From Clostridia bacterium (GTDB lineage Bacteria > Bacillota > Clostridia > Christensenellales > CAG-138): a stretch of 64,000 nt of DNA. Under the pieces are notes generated by a model that had not been told where the DNA came from, made no database searches, and was given only the letters and a program-made list of their open reading frames with translations. The position numbers and the translations under genes are program-made. Numbering within the stretch: position 1 is the first letter of the stretch; the number at the start of each line of letters is the position of its first letter. Positions 7,268-16,039 of this stretch are shown here, piece after piece. The DNA lies in the NCBI GenBank assembly GCA_017448545.1, contig JAFSLH010000001.1, positions 62,001-126,000 of the forward strand. Direction: 5' to 3'.

Positions 7268-8430
7268 TGTGGAAATTATGGCGCGGGTATGTTATACTGC
7301 AATTGGAAGCGCTGGATACGGCGCGCGTGCTGCGGCGTATGCTTTCCGCTGGCATTCCGGTGTTCTGCGTCCGCAAGCAGAATGAAACGACCGCGACGGT
7401 CGGCGTCTATGCGCGCGACGTGCGGCGGCTTCGGCCGATCCGGCGGCGGGAACGGTTCCGCATGCATATTTTAGAGCGGCACGGGCTGCCGTTTTGGTGG
7501 ATGCGGATGCGTCGCCGTCCGGTGCTGCTGGTCGGGCTGCCGCTCTGCGTGATCGCATTGTGCGTCGCATTGGCGCGGATCTGGGTGATCCGGATCGACG
7601 GCGCGGTGCGTACCGACCCGGCGGAGGTATTGGAGCAGCTTGCCGCGCACGGCCTGTCCGTCGGAAAGCGGCCGAAGGGCGCGGCGCTGATCTACGCGGC
7701 GGACGATCTTTCCGCGCAGCTGACCGAAGCGGCGCGCGTCACGATCCACCGCGACGGCGTGATTCTGGAAGTCTCCGTGCAGGAAGCCGATCCGCAGCAC
7801 GATCGGGTCGATTGGTCCGTTCCGGCCGACATTGTCGCCAAAAAGGAAGCGGTGATCGTCTCGGTCGAAACGAAGCGCGGGCAGGCGGCGGTGCAGCCGG
7901 GGCAGACCGTGCAGCGCGGGGACGTGCTGATTTCGGGACACGTCGTGTATTCGGAGGACAAAACGGCCTACGATACGCACGCCGACGGGGAAGTGCTCGG
8001 CGCGTGCGTGTATACGGCGGACGCGGAACTGCCGCGCACCGTCACGGAATGGGTTCCGAGCGGGGAAACGGTCTCGGTGCGGTCGGTGTATGTCTGCGGC
8101 ATACCGCTTTGGCGGCGCAGGATTCCGTATGCGCAGTACCGGGAAACCGGCGAACGGACGGTTTTTGTGTCCGCGTTCGGACTGCCGATCTCGATGCGCG
8201 TCTCGACGGCTGCGGAGTTGTGCGAGCGGGAACGCGTGCTGACCGAGGGCGAACGGCGGGAGCAGGCGGAACTGTACGCCGTGAACGATGCGATTGCGCT
8301 CGTCCCGACGGACGCGCGGATTTGCAGCATCCACACCGTGGAGCAAACAGAAGGGGGAACCACCCGGGTTCGCTGTCAGATCGTCACCGAGGAGCGAATC
8401 GGGATGACAAAGGAGTACAAAAATGAGTGA
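7267..8430 (+). CDS. yqfD: Sporulation protein YqfD
   Basis: A 387-residue YqfD/SpoIV-type sporulation protein. A basic N-terminal domain of about 75 residues precedes one membrane segment (PVLLVGLPLCVIALCVALAR, about residues 81-100); the rest is a large extracytoplasmic domain. ATG 7267 is preferred over TTG 7264 because GGAGG at 7255-7259 is spaced 7 bases from it. It overlaps yqfC by one base and phoH by eight, so yqfC, yqfD and phoH are probably co-transcribed. Its molecular function is not known. Confidence 0.88.
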   Translation: MWKLWRGYVILQLEALDTARVLRRMLSAGIPVFCVRKQNETTATVGVYARDVRRLRPIRRRERFRMHILERHGLPFWWMRMRRRPVLLVGLPLCVIALCVALARIWVIRIDGAVRTDPAEVLEQLAAHGLSVGKRPKGAALIYAADDLSAQLTEAARVTIHRDGVILEVSVQEADPQHDRVDWSVPADIVAKKEAVIVSVETKRGQAAVQPGQTVQRGDVLISGHVVYSEDKTAYDTHADGEVLGACVYTADAELPRTVTEWVPSGETVSVRSVYVCGIPLWRRRIPYAQYRETGERTVFVSAFGLPISMRVSTAAELCERERVLTEGERREQAELYAVNDAIALVPTDARICSIHTVEQTEGGTTRVRCQIVTEERIGMTKEYKNE

Positions 8431-9415
8431 AGAACCGAGAACCGTTGCGGAAGAACTGCTCGAACTGGAGTCTTTGGAAGACGCCGTCGGGCTGTTCGGC
8501 GTGTTCGACGAAAACATCCCGATCTTTGAGGAAGAGACCGGAACAAAGCTGAAGGTGCGGCCGGACGGGATCGCAATCGAGGGCGACGCGGAAGCGGTCG
8601 CCCTGTGCCGGAGCGTGCTGGACAAGCTGCTGGAAATGCAGCGCCGCGGAGAGCCGATCAATCGCGCGCGGATCCGTTACGCGATCGACCTTGCCAAGGA
8701 GGGCAACGCCGATCTGATTTCCTCGATCATGGGCGACGTAATCGCGCTGACGCATCGCGGCAAGCAGGTCAAGTGCAAAACGCTCGGCCAGAAGCGGTAT
8801 GTGCAGGCGCTGAAAACGCACGACCTGGTCTTCGGCGTCGGCCCGGCCGGCACCGGCAAAACGTATCTTGCCGTTGCGATGGCGGTGCTGGCGTTCAAAA
8901 ATAAGGAGGTCGAGCGCATCATCCTGACGCGTCCGGCAGTGGAAGCGGGGGAAAAGCTCGGCTTTCTGCCGGGCGATCTGCAGAACAAGGTCGATCCGTA
9001 TCTGCGGCCGCTGTACGACGCGCTGCAGGAGTTTTTCGGGATGGAAACGTTCAAGCAGCTGATGGAGCGCGGCGCGATCGAGGTCGCCCCGCTTGCCTAT
9101 ATGCGCGGACGCACGCTGAACAATGCGTACATCATCCTCGACGAAGCGCAGAACTGCTCGATCGAGCAGATGAAAATGTTCCTGACGCGGTTCGGCGAGG
9201 GCAGCCGGATCATCGTGACCGGCGACATGACGCAGATCGACCTGCCGAAGGAGCGGACAAGCGGACTTGTCCATGCGATCCGGATCCTGAACGGCGTGGA
9301 CGGCATTGCGATCGTGAAGCTGACGCACAAGGACGTGGTGCGGCACGAGCTCGTGCAGCGCATCATTCAGGCGTATGAGCGCGCCGAAAAGCAGCGGGAG
9401 GAGGCAAAGGCATGA
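8423..9415 (+). CDS. phoH: PhoH-family ATPase
   Basis: A 330-residue P-loop ATPase of the PhoH/YbeZ family, linked by conserved neighbourhood to the RNA-processing enzyme YbeY. Walker A is GPAGTGKTYLAVAM near residue 138, Walker B is IILDEAQNCS near 238, and VTGDMTQIDLP forms the sensor region. The N-terminal 100 residues are the family's KH-like region. The start follows AAAGGAG inside the end of yqfD. Its stop overlaps ybeY by four bases (ATGA), suggesting translational coupling. Confidence 0.93.
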   Translation: MSEEPRTVAEELLELESLEDAVGLFGVFDENIPIFEEETGTKLKVRPDGIAIEGDAEAVALCRSVLDKLLEMQRRGEPINRARIRYAIDLAKEGNADLISSIMGDVIALTHRGKQVKCKTLGQKRYVQALKTHDLVFGVGPAGTGKTYLAVAMAVLAFKNKEVERIILTRPAVEAGEKLGFLPGDLQNKVDPYLRPLYDALQEFFGMETFKQLMERGAIEVAPLAYMRGRTLNNAYIILDEAQNCSIEQMKMFLTRFGEGSRIIVTGDMTQIDLPKERTSGLVHAIRILNGVDGIAIVKLTHKDVVRHELVQRIIQAYERAEKQREEAKA

Positions 9416-9849
9416 CGGAAGTCATCAGCGATGAAATTTCCCTGACCGAAGCGGAACGGGCGGGCGTCGCCGCCGCGGCCGAAGCCGCGCTTGCGTTCGA
9501 GGGACGCAGGGGCGACCTTTGCGTGCAGGTTGACACGCCGGAACACATTCAGACGCTGAACCGCGATTTCCGGCACGTCGACCGCGTCACGGACGTGCTG
9601 ACGTTTCCTGCGTGGGAGGGCGAGGACCCGCTCGGCGGGGACGGCTACCTCGGCGATATTATGATCTGCTACGAACGCGCCAAGGAGCAGGCGACCGAGT
9701 ACGGGCACTCGCTTGCGCGGGAGCTCGCGTTTTTGACGGTACACGGCGTGCTGCATCTCCTCGGCTACGATCACATGACGGGGCCGGAAGAGCGCGTCAT
9801 GCGGGAAAAACAAACGGCGATTCTGAACGGGATGGGGGTAATAAGATGA
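9412..9849 (+). CDS. ybeY: Endoribonuclease YbeY (rRNA maturation)
   Basis: Zinc-dependent single-strand endoribonuclease that acts in 16S rRNA 3'-end maturation and ribosome quality control. The catalytic zinc motif HGVLHLLGYDH is present near residue 110. At 145 residues it is of normal family length. It starts at ATG 9412 within the phoH stop and ends in an ATGA overlap with cdd. In Bacillus the order is ybeY-dgkA-cdd-era; dgkA is missing here. Confidence 0.95.
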   Translation: MTEVISDEISLTEAERAGVAAAAEAALAFEGRRGDLCVQVDTPEHIQTLNRDFRHVDRVTDVLTFPAWEGEDPLGGDGYLGDIMICYERAKEQATEYGHSLARELAFLTVHGVLHLLGYDHMTGPEERVMREKQTAILNGMGVIR

Positions 9850-10256
9850 TCGACACGGCAAAACAGGCAGAATTATTGGAACGGGCGGTCGAAGCGCGCG
9901 ACCGGTCGTACAGTCCGTATTCGCATTATGCGGTCGGCGCGGCGCTGCTCACGAAGGACGGCAGAATTTATCAGGGCTGCAACATCGAAAACGCGTCCTA
10001 TACGCCGACGATCTGCGCCGAGCGAACCGCATTTTTTAAGGCGGTGTTCGACGGCGTGCGGGAATTTGAAGCGATTGCGATCATCGGCTCGGGCGATTCG
10101 CCCGCGTTTCCGTGCGGCGTCTGCCGGCAGGTGATGGCCGAGTTCTGCGAGCCGTCGTTCTGCATTATCACGGCGAACCGGGACCGGAGCGAGGTCGTCG
10201 TTTCGCCGCTTTCGGACATGCTGCCGCATTCGTTCGGCCCGAGGGACCTCTTATGA
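9846..10256 (+). CDS. cdd: Cytidine deaminase
   Basis: Converts cytidine and deoxycytidine to uridine and deoxyuridine in pyrimidine salvage. Zinc-site motifs are CAERTAFF near residue 53 and PCGVCRQVM near 86; the substrate segment YSPYSHYAVGAAL and GCNIENASY are present. At 136 residues it is the short tetrameric type. ATG 9846 overlaps the ybeY stop, and its own stop overlaps era by four bases, so it is embedded in the operon. Confidence 0.95.
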   Translation: MIDTAKQAELLERAVEARDRSYSPYSHYAVGAALLTKDGRIYQGCNIENASYTPTICAERTAFFKAVFDGVREFEAIAIIGSGDSPAFPCGVCRQVMAEFCEPSFCIITANRDRSEVVVSPLSDMLPHSFGPRDLL

Positions 10257-11155
10257 TGCGGGACGGATACCGGAGCGGGTTTTTCAGCATCATCGGCTGC
10301 CCGAACGTCGGCAAGTCCACGCTGCTGAATACGCTGATCGGACAGAAGATCGCGATCGTCACGGATCGCGCGCAGACGACGCGCAACCGCATCACAGGCG
10401 TTCTGACCGGCAAGGGATATCAGATGATCTTTCTCGATACGCCGGGTATGACGCGGCCGAAAAACAAGCTCGGCGAGTATATGCAGAAGGTGGCGGAGAA
10501 CGCTTCGGACGACGTGGAAGCGGCGCTGTTTTTGGTGGACGCGACGCAGGGCGTGCGCGAGCGCGACCGTGAAATCATCGAGCGACTGAAAACCGTCCGC
10601 GCGCCGCTGCTCGGCGTCATCAACAAGAGCGACGCGGCAAGCGCAAAGCAGATGGCCGAGATTCGGGAAACGCTCGCGGCGACCGGCCTGTTCCGGGAAA
10701 TCCTGTCCATCTCCGCCAAAACCGGCGAGGGGACGGACAAGCTGCTCGAAACGCTGCAGGCGTATCTGGTCGAAGGCCCGCAGTATTTCCCGGAGGACAT
10801 GGTCACGGATCAGCCCGAGCGCGTCATCTGCGCCGAAATGATCCGCGAAAAGGCGCTGGAGCTGCTGCGCGAGGAGGTTCCGCACGGGATCGGCGTCGGC
10901 ATGGACAAGATGGAACTGCGCACTGGCGGCGGGCTGATGGACGTCTGGGCGACGATCTACTGCGAGCGCGAGAGCCACAAGGGCATCATCATCGGGCGCG
11001 GCGGCAAGATGCTGAAGCGGATCGGTTCCGAAGCGCGCAGGGAGATCGAATGGCTGCTCGGCGTGCGCGTGAATCTGCAGCTTTGGATCAAGGTCAAGGA
11101 CGACTGGCGCAACCGGCAGCAGATGCTGAACGAGCTCGGCTATCGCGACGTATAG
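10253..11155 (+). CDS. era: GTPase Era
   Basis: Essential GTPase that binds the 3' end of 16S rRNA and checks 30S assembly. G1 is GCPNVGKST near residue 15, the G2 region is RAQTTRNRITG, G3 is DTPGM, G4 is NKSD, and the C-terminal KH domain carries GIIIGRGGKMLKRIG. ATG 10253 overlaps the cdd stop; ATG 10256 is equally possible and would shorten it by one residue. At 300 residues it has the expected length. Confidence 0.96.
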   Translation: MMRDGYRSGFFSIIGCPNVGKSTLLNTLIGQKIAIVTDRAQTTRNRITGVLTGKGYQMIFLDTPGMTRPKNKLGEYMQKVAENASDDVEAALFLVDATQGVRERDREIIERLKTVRAPLLGVINKSDAASAKQMAEIRETLAATGLFREILSISAKTGEGTDKLLETLQAYLVEGPQYFPEDMVTDQPERVICAEMIREKALELLREEVPHGIGVGMDKMELRTGGGLMDVWATIYCERESHKGIIIGRGGKMLKRIGSEARREIEWLLGVRVNLQLWIKVKDDWRNRQQMLNELGYRDV

Positions 11156-11196
11156 CATATTGCATAAAGAACAGCGTTTCTGCCGATCCTATCGGT

Positions 11197-11319
11197 ATGG
11201 AACAGGATGAACAACGCAAGTGCTTTGAGCGCTTTTGGAAAACGGGCAGGGTGGAGGACTACCTTGTCTATGCGGAGAAACGAAAGGAATGGCCGTCGAA
11301 ACCGTCAACGGAATCGTAG
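11197..11319 (+). CDS. yqzL: YqzL-like small protein
   Basis: A 40-residue protein lying between era and recO exactly where yqzL sits in Bacillus. The recognisable core is FERFWKTGRVEDYLVYAEKR, similar to YqzL's short W-x-TG-x-v-x-x-YL pattern. It overlaps the start of recO by 31 bases in another frame. The start at ATG 11197 has no clear ribosome site, so the N-terminus is uncertain. Function unknown. Without the positional match the call would be weak. Confidence 0.65.
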   Translation: MEQDEQRKCFERFWKTGRVEDYLVYAEKRKEWPSKPSTES

Positions 11320-12032
11320 TAGGCTGCACGGACTACCGGGACAACGATCGGATGCTGACGCTGTTCACGGCGGAACGCGGCCGGGTCGATTGCAAGGCGC
11401 GCAATTGCCGGAAGGCAACCGCGCCGCTTTTGGCGTGCGCGCAGCCGTTCGTCTACGGGGAATACGCCGTGTTCCTCTCCGGCGAGCGCGGCACGGTCAA
11501 CGCCGCGGAGGTCAAGGAGAGCTTCTATGCGCTGCGGGAGGATCCCGACCGATTCCTCGCCGCGTCGATGGCTGCGCGGCTCACGCTTTCGGTCATCGAA
11601 CCGGACGCACCGAACGAACCGCTGTTCTCTCTGCTCTACCATACGCTTTCGTTCCTCGCCTATTCCCCGGCGGAGCCGATGGACCTGCTCGCGGGGTTTT
11701 TGATCCGCTTTTGCGACCGGATCGGCTATCGCCCGGTCCTGACGCAGTGCGCCGTCTGCCGGCGGGACGTCCGCCGGGACGCCGTCCTGTTCTTTTCTGC
11801 CGAGGCGGGCGGCACGGTCTGCGTCGCGTGTCCGCACGGAGGGAAGCCCGTGAACCGAACCGCCCTCGAAGCGATGCGCCGCATGCTCCTGCTGTCCGAT
11901 GCGGAGCTGAATCAGATCCGGATGTCCGAACCGCTCCGCAGGGCCGTGCTGGAATCGGAGCACGCCGTTCTGGAACACGCCCTCGGCCCGACCGACCGCG
12001 GCGTGCAGCTCCTCGAACAGATCCTCGGCTGA
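11289..12032 (+). CDS. recO: DNA repair protein RecO
   Basis: Recombination mediator that loads RecA with RecR and anneals single-stranded DNA. The N-terminal OB fold is seen in GIVVGCTDYRDNDRMLTLFT, and a four-Cys zinc motif is formed by CAVC near residue 155 and CVAC near 180. ATG 11289 gives the usual RecO N-terminus; the in-frame ATG at 11235 would add 18 residues with no family similarity. The GGAG at 11274-11277 is a suitable ribosome site. The product is 247 residues. Confidence 0.92.
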   Translation: MAVETVNGIVVGCTDYRDNDRMLTLFTAERGRVDCKARNCRKATAPLLACAQPFVYGEYAVFLSGERGTVNAAEVKESFYALREDPDRFLAASMAARLTLSVIEPDAPNEPLFSLLYHTLSFLAYSPAEPMDLLAGFLIRFCDRIGYRPVLTQCAVCRRDVRRDAVLFFSAEAGGTVCVACPHGGKPVNRTALEAMRRMLLLSDAELNQIRMSEPLRRAVLESEHAVLEHALGPTDRGVQLLEQILG

Positions 12033-12114
12033 TCCGGCGCCGGCAAATCGGAATTGTTACGCAAAGAGATATAAAATATATTGTCACAAATCGGGCAGGA
12101 TCGCAAAATAGTGC

Positions 12115-12143
12115 TTGCGAACCGCCTGGTTTTTTGGTAAAAT
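12115..12143 (+). promoter_or_regulatory. Promoter of ppdK
   Basis: TTGCGA (12115-12120) and TAAAAT (12138-12143) are separated by 17 bp. Transcription would begin near 12150, followed by TAGGAGG and the ppdK ATG at 12175. Confidence 0.7.
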
Positions 12144-12174
12144 AAATTGGCTCAAAACTTATAGGAGGTTTTTT

Positions 12175-14805
12175 ATGGCAAAGAAGTTTGTTTACCTGTT
12201 CAGCGAAGGAAACGCCGGCATGCGCAATCTGCTCGGCGGCAAGGGCGCGAACCTGGCGGAGATGACGAATCTCGGTCTCCCGGTTCCGCAGGGATTCACG
12301 ATCACGACGGAAGCCTGCACGCAGTACTATGAAGACGGACGCCAGATCAACCCGGAAATCCAGGCGGAGATCATGGAGTACATCGAGAAGCTCGAAGGTA
12401 TCACGGGCAAGAAGTTCGGCGATACGGAGAATCCGCTGCTGGTATCCGTTCGTTCCGGCGCACGCGCTTCCATGCCGGGCATGATGGACACGATCCTGAA
12501 CCTCGGCCTCAATGAGCAGGTCGTCGAAGTCATCGCAAAGAAGTCCGGCAACCCGCGCTGGGCATGGGACTGCTATCGCAGATTCATCCAGATGTTCTCC
12601 GACGTCGTCATGGAAGTCGGCAAGAAGTACTTCGAAGTCCTGATCGACCGCATGAAGGCCGAAAAGGGCGTGACGCAGGACGTCGAGCTGAACGCGGACG
12701 ACCTCAAGGAGCTTGCCAATCAGTTCAAGGCCGAGTACAAAGAGAAGATCGGCGCGGACTTCCCGGCGGATCCGAAAGTACAACTGTTCGAAGCAATCAA
12801 GGCCGTGTTCCGCTCCTGGGACAACCCGCGCGCAAACGTCTATCGCCGCGACAACGATATCCCGTATTCCTGGGGTACCGCGGTCAACGTACAGATGATG
12901 GCGTTCGGCAACATGGGCGACGACTGCGGCACCGGCGTTGCGTTCACGCGTGACCCTGCCACCGGCGAAAAGGGCCTGTTCGGCGAGTTCCTGACCAATG
13001 CGCAGGGCGAAGACGTCGTTGCTGGCGTTCGCACGCCGATGCACATTGCCGAAATGGAGCAGAAGTTCCCGAAGGCGTTTGAACAGTTCGTCGACGTCTG
13101 CAACAAGCTCGAAAGCCATTATCGCGATATGCAGGATATGGAGTTCACCGTTGAGCACGAAAAGCTCTACATGCTCCAGACCCGTAACGGCAAGCGTACC
13201 GCAAAGGCCGCTCTGAAGATCGCGTGCGACCTCGTCGACGAGGGTATGCGCACCGAGCAGGAAGCGGTCGCGATGATCGACCCGCGCAACCTCGACACGC
13301 TGCTGCATCCGCAGTTTGACGTCAAGGCGCTGAAGGCGGCCACGCCGGTTGCCCGCGCGCTCGGCGCTTCTCCGGGCGCTGCCTGCGGTCAGATCGTGTT
13401 CACCGCTGAGGACGCCAAGGCATGGGCGGCCCGCGGACAGAAAGTCGTTCTTGTCCGTCTCGAGACTTCTCCGGAAGACATCGAAGGCATGAAGGCTGCG
13501 CAGGGCATCCTGACCGGTCGCGGCGGCATGACCTCCCACGCGGCGGTTGTCGCGCGCGGCATGGGTTCCTGCTGCGTCTCCGGCTGCTCGGCGATGATCA
13601 TGGACGAGGAGAACAAGCGGTTCAAGCTGAACGGCAAGGAATACCACGAGGGAGACTGGATCTCCATCGACGGTTCGACCGGCTGCATCTACGACGGCGT
13701 GATCCCGACCGTCGATGCGGAAATCGCCGGTGAGTTCGGCCGCATCATGGCGTGGGCGGACAAGTACAGAAAGCTGCAGGTCCGCACGAATGCCGATACG
13801 CCGCGCGACGCCAAGAAGGCGCGCGAACTCGGCGCGCAGGGCATCGGCCTCTGCCGTACCGAGCATATGTTCTTCGAGGGCGAGCGCATCGAAGCCATCC
13901 GCGAGATGATCTGCTCCGACACCGTCGAAGAGCGTGAAAAGGCGCTTGCCAAGCTGCTCCCGATGCAGCAGGGCGACTTTGAGAAGCTCTACGAAGCGAT
14001 GGAAGGCGACCCGGTCGTCATCCGCTTCCTGGATCCGCCGCTCCACGAGTTCGTCCCGACCGAGGAGGCCGACATCGAGGCCCTCGCAAAGGCGCAGAAC
14101 AAGTCCGTCGAGCAGATCAAGGCGATCATCTCCGGCCTGCACGAGTTCAACCCGATGATGGGTCACCGCGGCTGCCGTCTGACCGTCACCTATCCGGAAA
14201 TCGCAAAGATGCAGACCCGTGCGGTCATCCGCGCTGCGATCAACATGAAGAATGCGCATCCGGACTGGAAGCTCGTTCCCGAAATCATGATCCCGCTTGT
14301 AGGCGAAGCGAAGGAGTTCAACTTCGTGCGCAACATCGTCGTCGCGGTTGCCGATGAGGAAATCAAGGCTGCCGGCAGCGATATCCGCTATGAGGTCGGT
14401 ACGATGATCGAGATCCCGCGCGCAGCGCTGACCGCCGACGAGATCGCCAAGACCGCCGAGTTCTTCTGCTTCGGTACGAACGACCTGACGCAGATGACGT
14501 TCGGCTTCAGCCGTGACGACGCGGGCAAGTTCCTCGGTTCGTACTACGATACCAAGATCTACGAGTCCGATCCGTTCGCCCGTCTCGACCAGACCGGCGT
14601 CGGCAAGCTCATGGAAATGGCCTGCAAGCTCGGCAGAGAGACCCGCCCGGATATCACGCTCGGTATCTGCGGCGAGCACGGCGGCGACCCGTCGTCCGTG
14701 GAATTCTGCCACAAGATCGGCCTGACCTACGTTTCCTGCTCGCCGTACCGCGTACCGATCGCTCGCTTGGCTGCCGCGCAGGCCGCGATTGCAGAAATGA
14801 AATAA
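12175..14805 (+). CDS. ppdK: Pyruvate, phosphate dikinase
   Basis: Interconverts pyruvate, ATP and phosphate with phosphoenolpyruvate, AMP and pyrophosphate; many anaerobic Clostridia use it for glycolysis or gluconeogenesis. The 876-residue length is typical. The N-terminal nucleotide-binding domain begins GGKGANLAEMTNLGLPVPQG. The central phospho-histidine domain holds GGMTSHAAVVARGMG near residue 455 with its catalytic His. The C-terminal PEP/pyruvate barrel ends with GICGEHGGDPSSVEFC. ATG 12175 is chosen because of TAGGAGG; an upstream in-frame GTG-type start (12115) lies within the promoter. Monocistronic, with its own promoter and terminator. Confidence 0.97.
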   Translation: MAKKFVYLFSEGNAGMRNLLGGKGANLAEMTNLGLPVPQGFTITTEACTQYYEDGRQINPEIQAEIMEYIEKLEGITGKKFGDTENPLLVSVRSGARASMPGMMDTILNLGLNEQVVEVIAKKSGNPRWAWDCYRRFIQMFSDVVMEVGKKYFEVLIDRMKAEKGVTQDVELNADDLKELANQFKAEYKEKIGADFPADPKVQLFEAIKAVFRSWDNPRANVYRRDNDIPYSWGTAVNVQMMAFGNMGDDCGTGVAFTRDPATGEKGLFGEFLTNAQGEDVVAGVRTPMHIAEMEQKFPKAFEQFVDVCNKLESHYRDMQDMEFTVEHEKLYMLQTRNGKRTAKAALKIACDLVDEGMRTEQEAVAMIDPRNLDTLLHPQFDVKALKAATPVARALGASPGAACGQIVFTAEDAKAWAARGQKVVLVRLETSPEDIEGMKAAQGILTGRGGMTSHAAVVARGMGSCCVSGCSAMIMDEENKRFKLNGKEYHEGDWISIDGSTGCIYDGVIPTVDAEIAGEFGRIMAWADKYRKLQVRTNADTPRDAKKARELGAQGIGLCRTEHMFFEGERIEAIREMICSDTVEEREKALAKLLPMQQGDFEKLYEAMEGDPVVIRFLDPPLHEFVPTEEADIEALAKAQNKSVEQIKAIISGLHEFNPMMGHRGCRLTVTYPEIAKMQTRAVIRAAINMKNAHPDWKLVPEIMIPLVGEAKEFNFVRNIVVAVADEEIKAAGSDIRYEVGTMIEIPRAALTADEIAKTAEFFCFGTNDLTQMTFGFSRDDAGKFLGSYYDTKIYESDPFARLDQTGVGKLMEMACKLGRETRPDITLGICGEHGGDPSSVEFCHKIGLTYVSCSPYRVPIARLAAAQAAIAEMK

Positions 14806-14823
14806 GAACCTCCAAAACAGATC

Positions 14824-14849
14824 GGGCCCCCGGAGCAATCCGGGGGCCC
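14824..14849. terminator. Strong hairpin between convergent ppdK and plsX
   Basis: GGGCCCCCGGA (14824-14834) pairs perfectly with TCCGGGGGCCC (14839-14849) over a GCAA tetraloop. There is no long T-run on either side, but its place between convergent genes suits a shared terminator. Confidence 0.65.
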
Positions 14850-14881
14850 TGGTATGTCTATCGCGTTGTCATACGGCTGCG

Positions 14882-15898
14882 TCAGTCCTCGATCACCGTG
14901 CTTGCGATCGCTTCGCCGATCAGCGGGATCAGGTCGCTTGCGACCCAGGTATAGCCCTGCCGCAGCGCGTTATAGATCGCCTTTTCGTCCGAGCTGCCGT
15001 GCGCCTTGATGACGCCGCCGTTGACGCCGAGCAGCGGCGAGCCGCCGTACTCCTTGTAATCCAGCTTCTTTTTCACGATCGAAAACGCGGGCTTCGCAAG
15101 CAGACCGCCGAGCTTGCACCGCAGCGAGCTGTACATCGCGTCCTTCAAAAAGCCGAGGATGACCTTCGCCGCGCCTTCGAATCCCTTCAAAAGCACGTTG
15201 CCGTCGAACCCGTCGCACACCAGCACGTCAATGTCGCCGTTCATCATGTCGCGGCCTTCCACGTTTCCGACAAAGCGGATGTTGTCCATGGCGGCAAGCC
15301 GTTCGTGCGCTTCCTTCGTCAGCATATTGCCCTTTTCGGCTTCCGCGCCGTTCGAAAGCAGACCGATGCGCGGATTCTCGACGTGCGCGACGCGCTCCAT
15401 ATACGCTTTGCCCATCAGCGCGAACTGCTGCAGATAGCCGGGCTTGCAGTCAGTGTTGGCGCCGCTGTCGAGCAGCAGTACGCTGCCGCCGGTCACGGTC
15501 GGCATCTGCGTCGCGATGGCGGGACGCTTCACACCCTTTTGCCGCCGGAGCGTCAGCGTAGCGCCGGTCAGGATCGCGCCCGTGCTGCCCGCGGAAACGA
15601 CGCAGTCGGCTTCGCCGGCCTTGACCGCTTCAAACGCGCGAACGAGCGAGCTGTCCTTTTTCTTTTTATATGCGGCGGTCGGGCTTTCATCAAACCCGAT
15701 CACCTCGGTCGTCGGGACGAGCCGGATACGCGAAGCAAATTTCGGATTCTCCGCGGCAAAGGTACGGAGCGCCTGCTCGTCGCCGAACAGGACAAGCTCT
15801 GCGTCCTGAAACTGCGGCGCTTCCAATAATTGTTTGCATCCGCCCAAAATGGCTGCCGGCGCGTGATCGCCGCCCATGACGTCAACTGCAAGTTTCAT
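14882..15898 (-). CDS. plsX: Phosphate acyltransferase PlsX
   Basis: Peripheral membrane enzyme that makes acyl-phosphate from acyl-ACP, the first step of phospholipid synthesis in most Firmicutes. The N-terminal MKLAVDVMGGDHAP is diagnostic, and GLLSNGAEAEKGN and VCDGFDGNVLLK are further family blocks. Start 15898 is taken from that N-terminus; the longer frame to 16012 runs through the promoter. The product is 338 residues. It has its own promoter and no fapR, rpmF or fabH neighbour. Confidence 0.95.
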   Translation of the reverse strand: MKLAVDVMGGDHAPAAILGGCKQLLEAPQFQDAELVLFGDEQALRTFAAENPKFASRIRLVPTTEVIGFDESPTAAYKKKKDSSLVRAFEAVKAGEADCVVSAGSTGAILTGATLTLRRQKGVKRPAIATQMPTVTGGSVLLLDSGANTDCKPGYLQQFALMGKAYMERVAHVENPRIGLLSNGAEAEKGNMLTKEAHERLAAMDNIRFVGNVEGRDMMNGDIDVLVCDGFDGNVLLKGFEGAAKVILGFLKDAMYSSLRCKLGGLLAKPAFSIVKKKLDYKEYGGSPLLGVNGGVIKAHGSSDEKAIYNALRQGYTWVASDLIPLIGEAIASTVIED

Positions 15899-15931
15899 GC
15901 TGTTTCTCTCCGATCTGCTGATTCTTGCATC

Positions 15932-15960
15932 AGTATAGCCGAATTTTGCGCGGTTTGCAA
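15932..15960 (-). promoter_or_regulatory. Promoter of plsX
   Basis: On the minus strand, TTGCAA (15955-15960) and TATACT (15932-15937) are 17 bp apart. Transcription would start near 15925, 27 bases before the plsX ATG. Confidence 0.75.
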
Positions 15961-15985
15961 CCGTTTTGTCGAACGCCGGGCAAAC

Positions 15986-16016
15986 AAAAACGCTTTGCGG
16001 CATCAGCGGCAAAGCG
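15986..16016 (-). terminator. Rho-independent terminator after rluB
   Basis: Reading the minus strand, CGCTTTGCCG pairs perfectly with the inverse arm over a 6-base loop and is followed by TTTTTGTTT. It closes the minus-strand operon that ends with rluB and separates it from the plsX promoter. Confidence 0.88.
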
Positions 16017-16039
16017 AACAGATTTTGTATATGCGGCGG

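Noticed and set aside
11593..14838. A very long open frame on the minus strand opposite ppdK and recO, and similar ones opposite infB (24581-27853) and cdaR to the FAD gene (44709-47897)
   Set aside because: They are antisense to genes with unmistakable family motifs. Their predicted proteins are Arg/His/Asp-rich with no domain, as expected from the G/C-biased third positions of the true genes.
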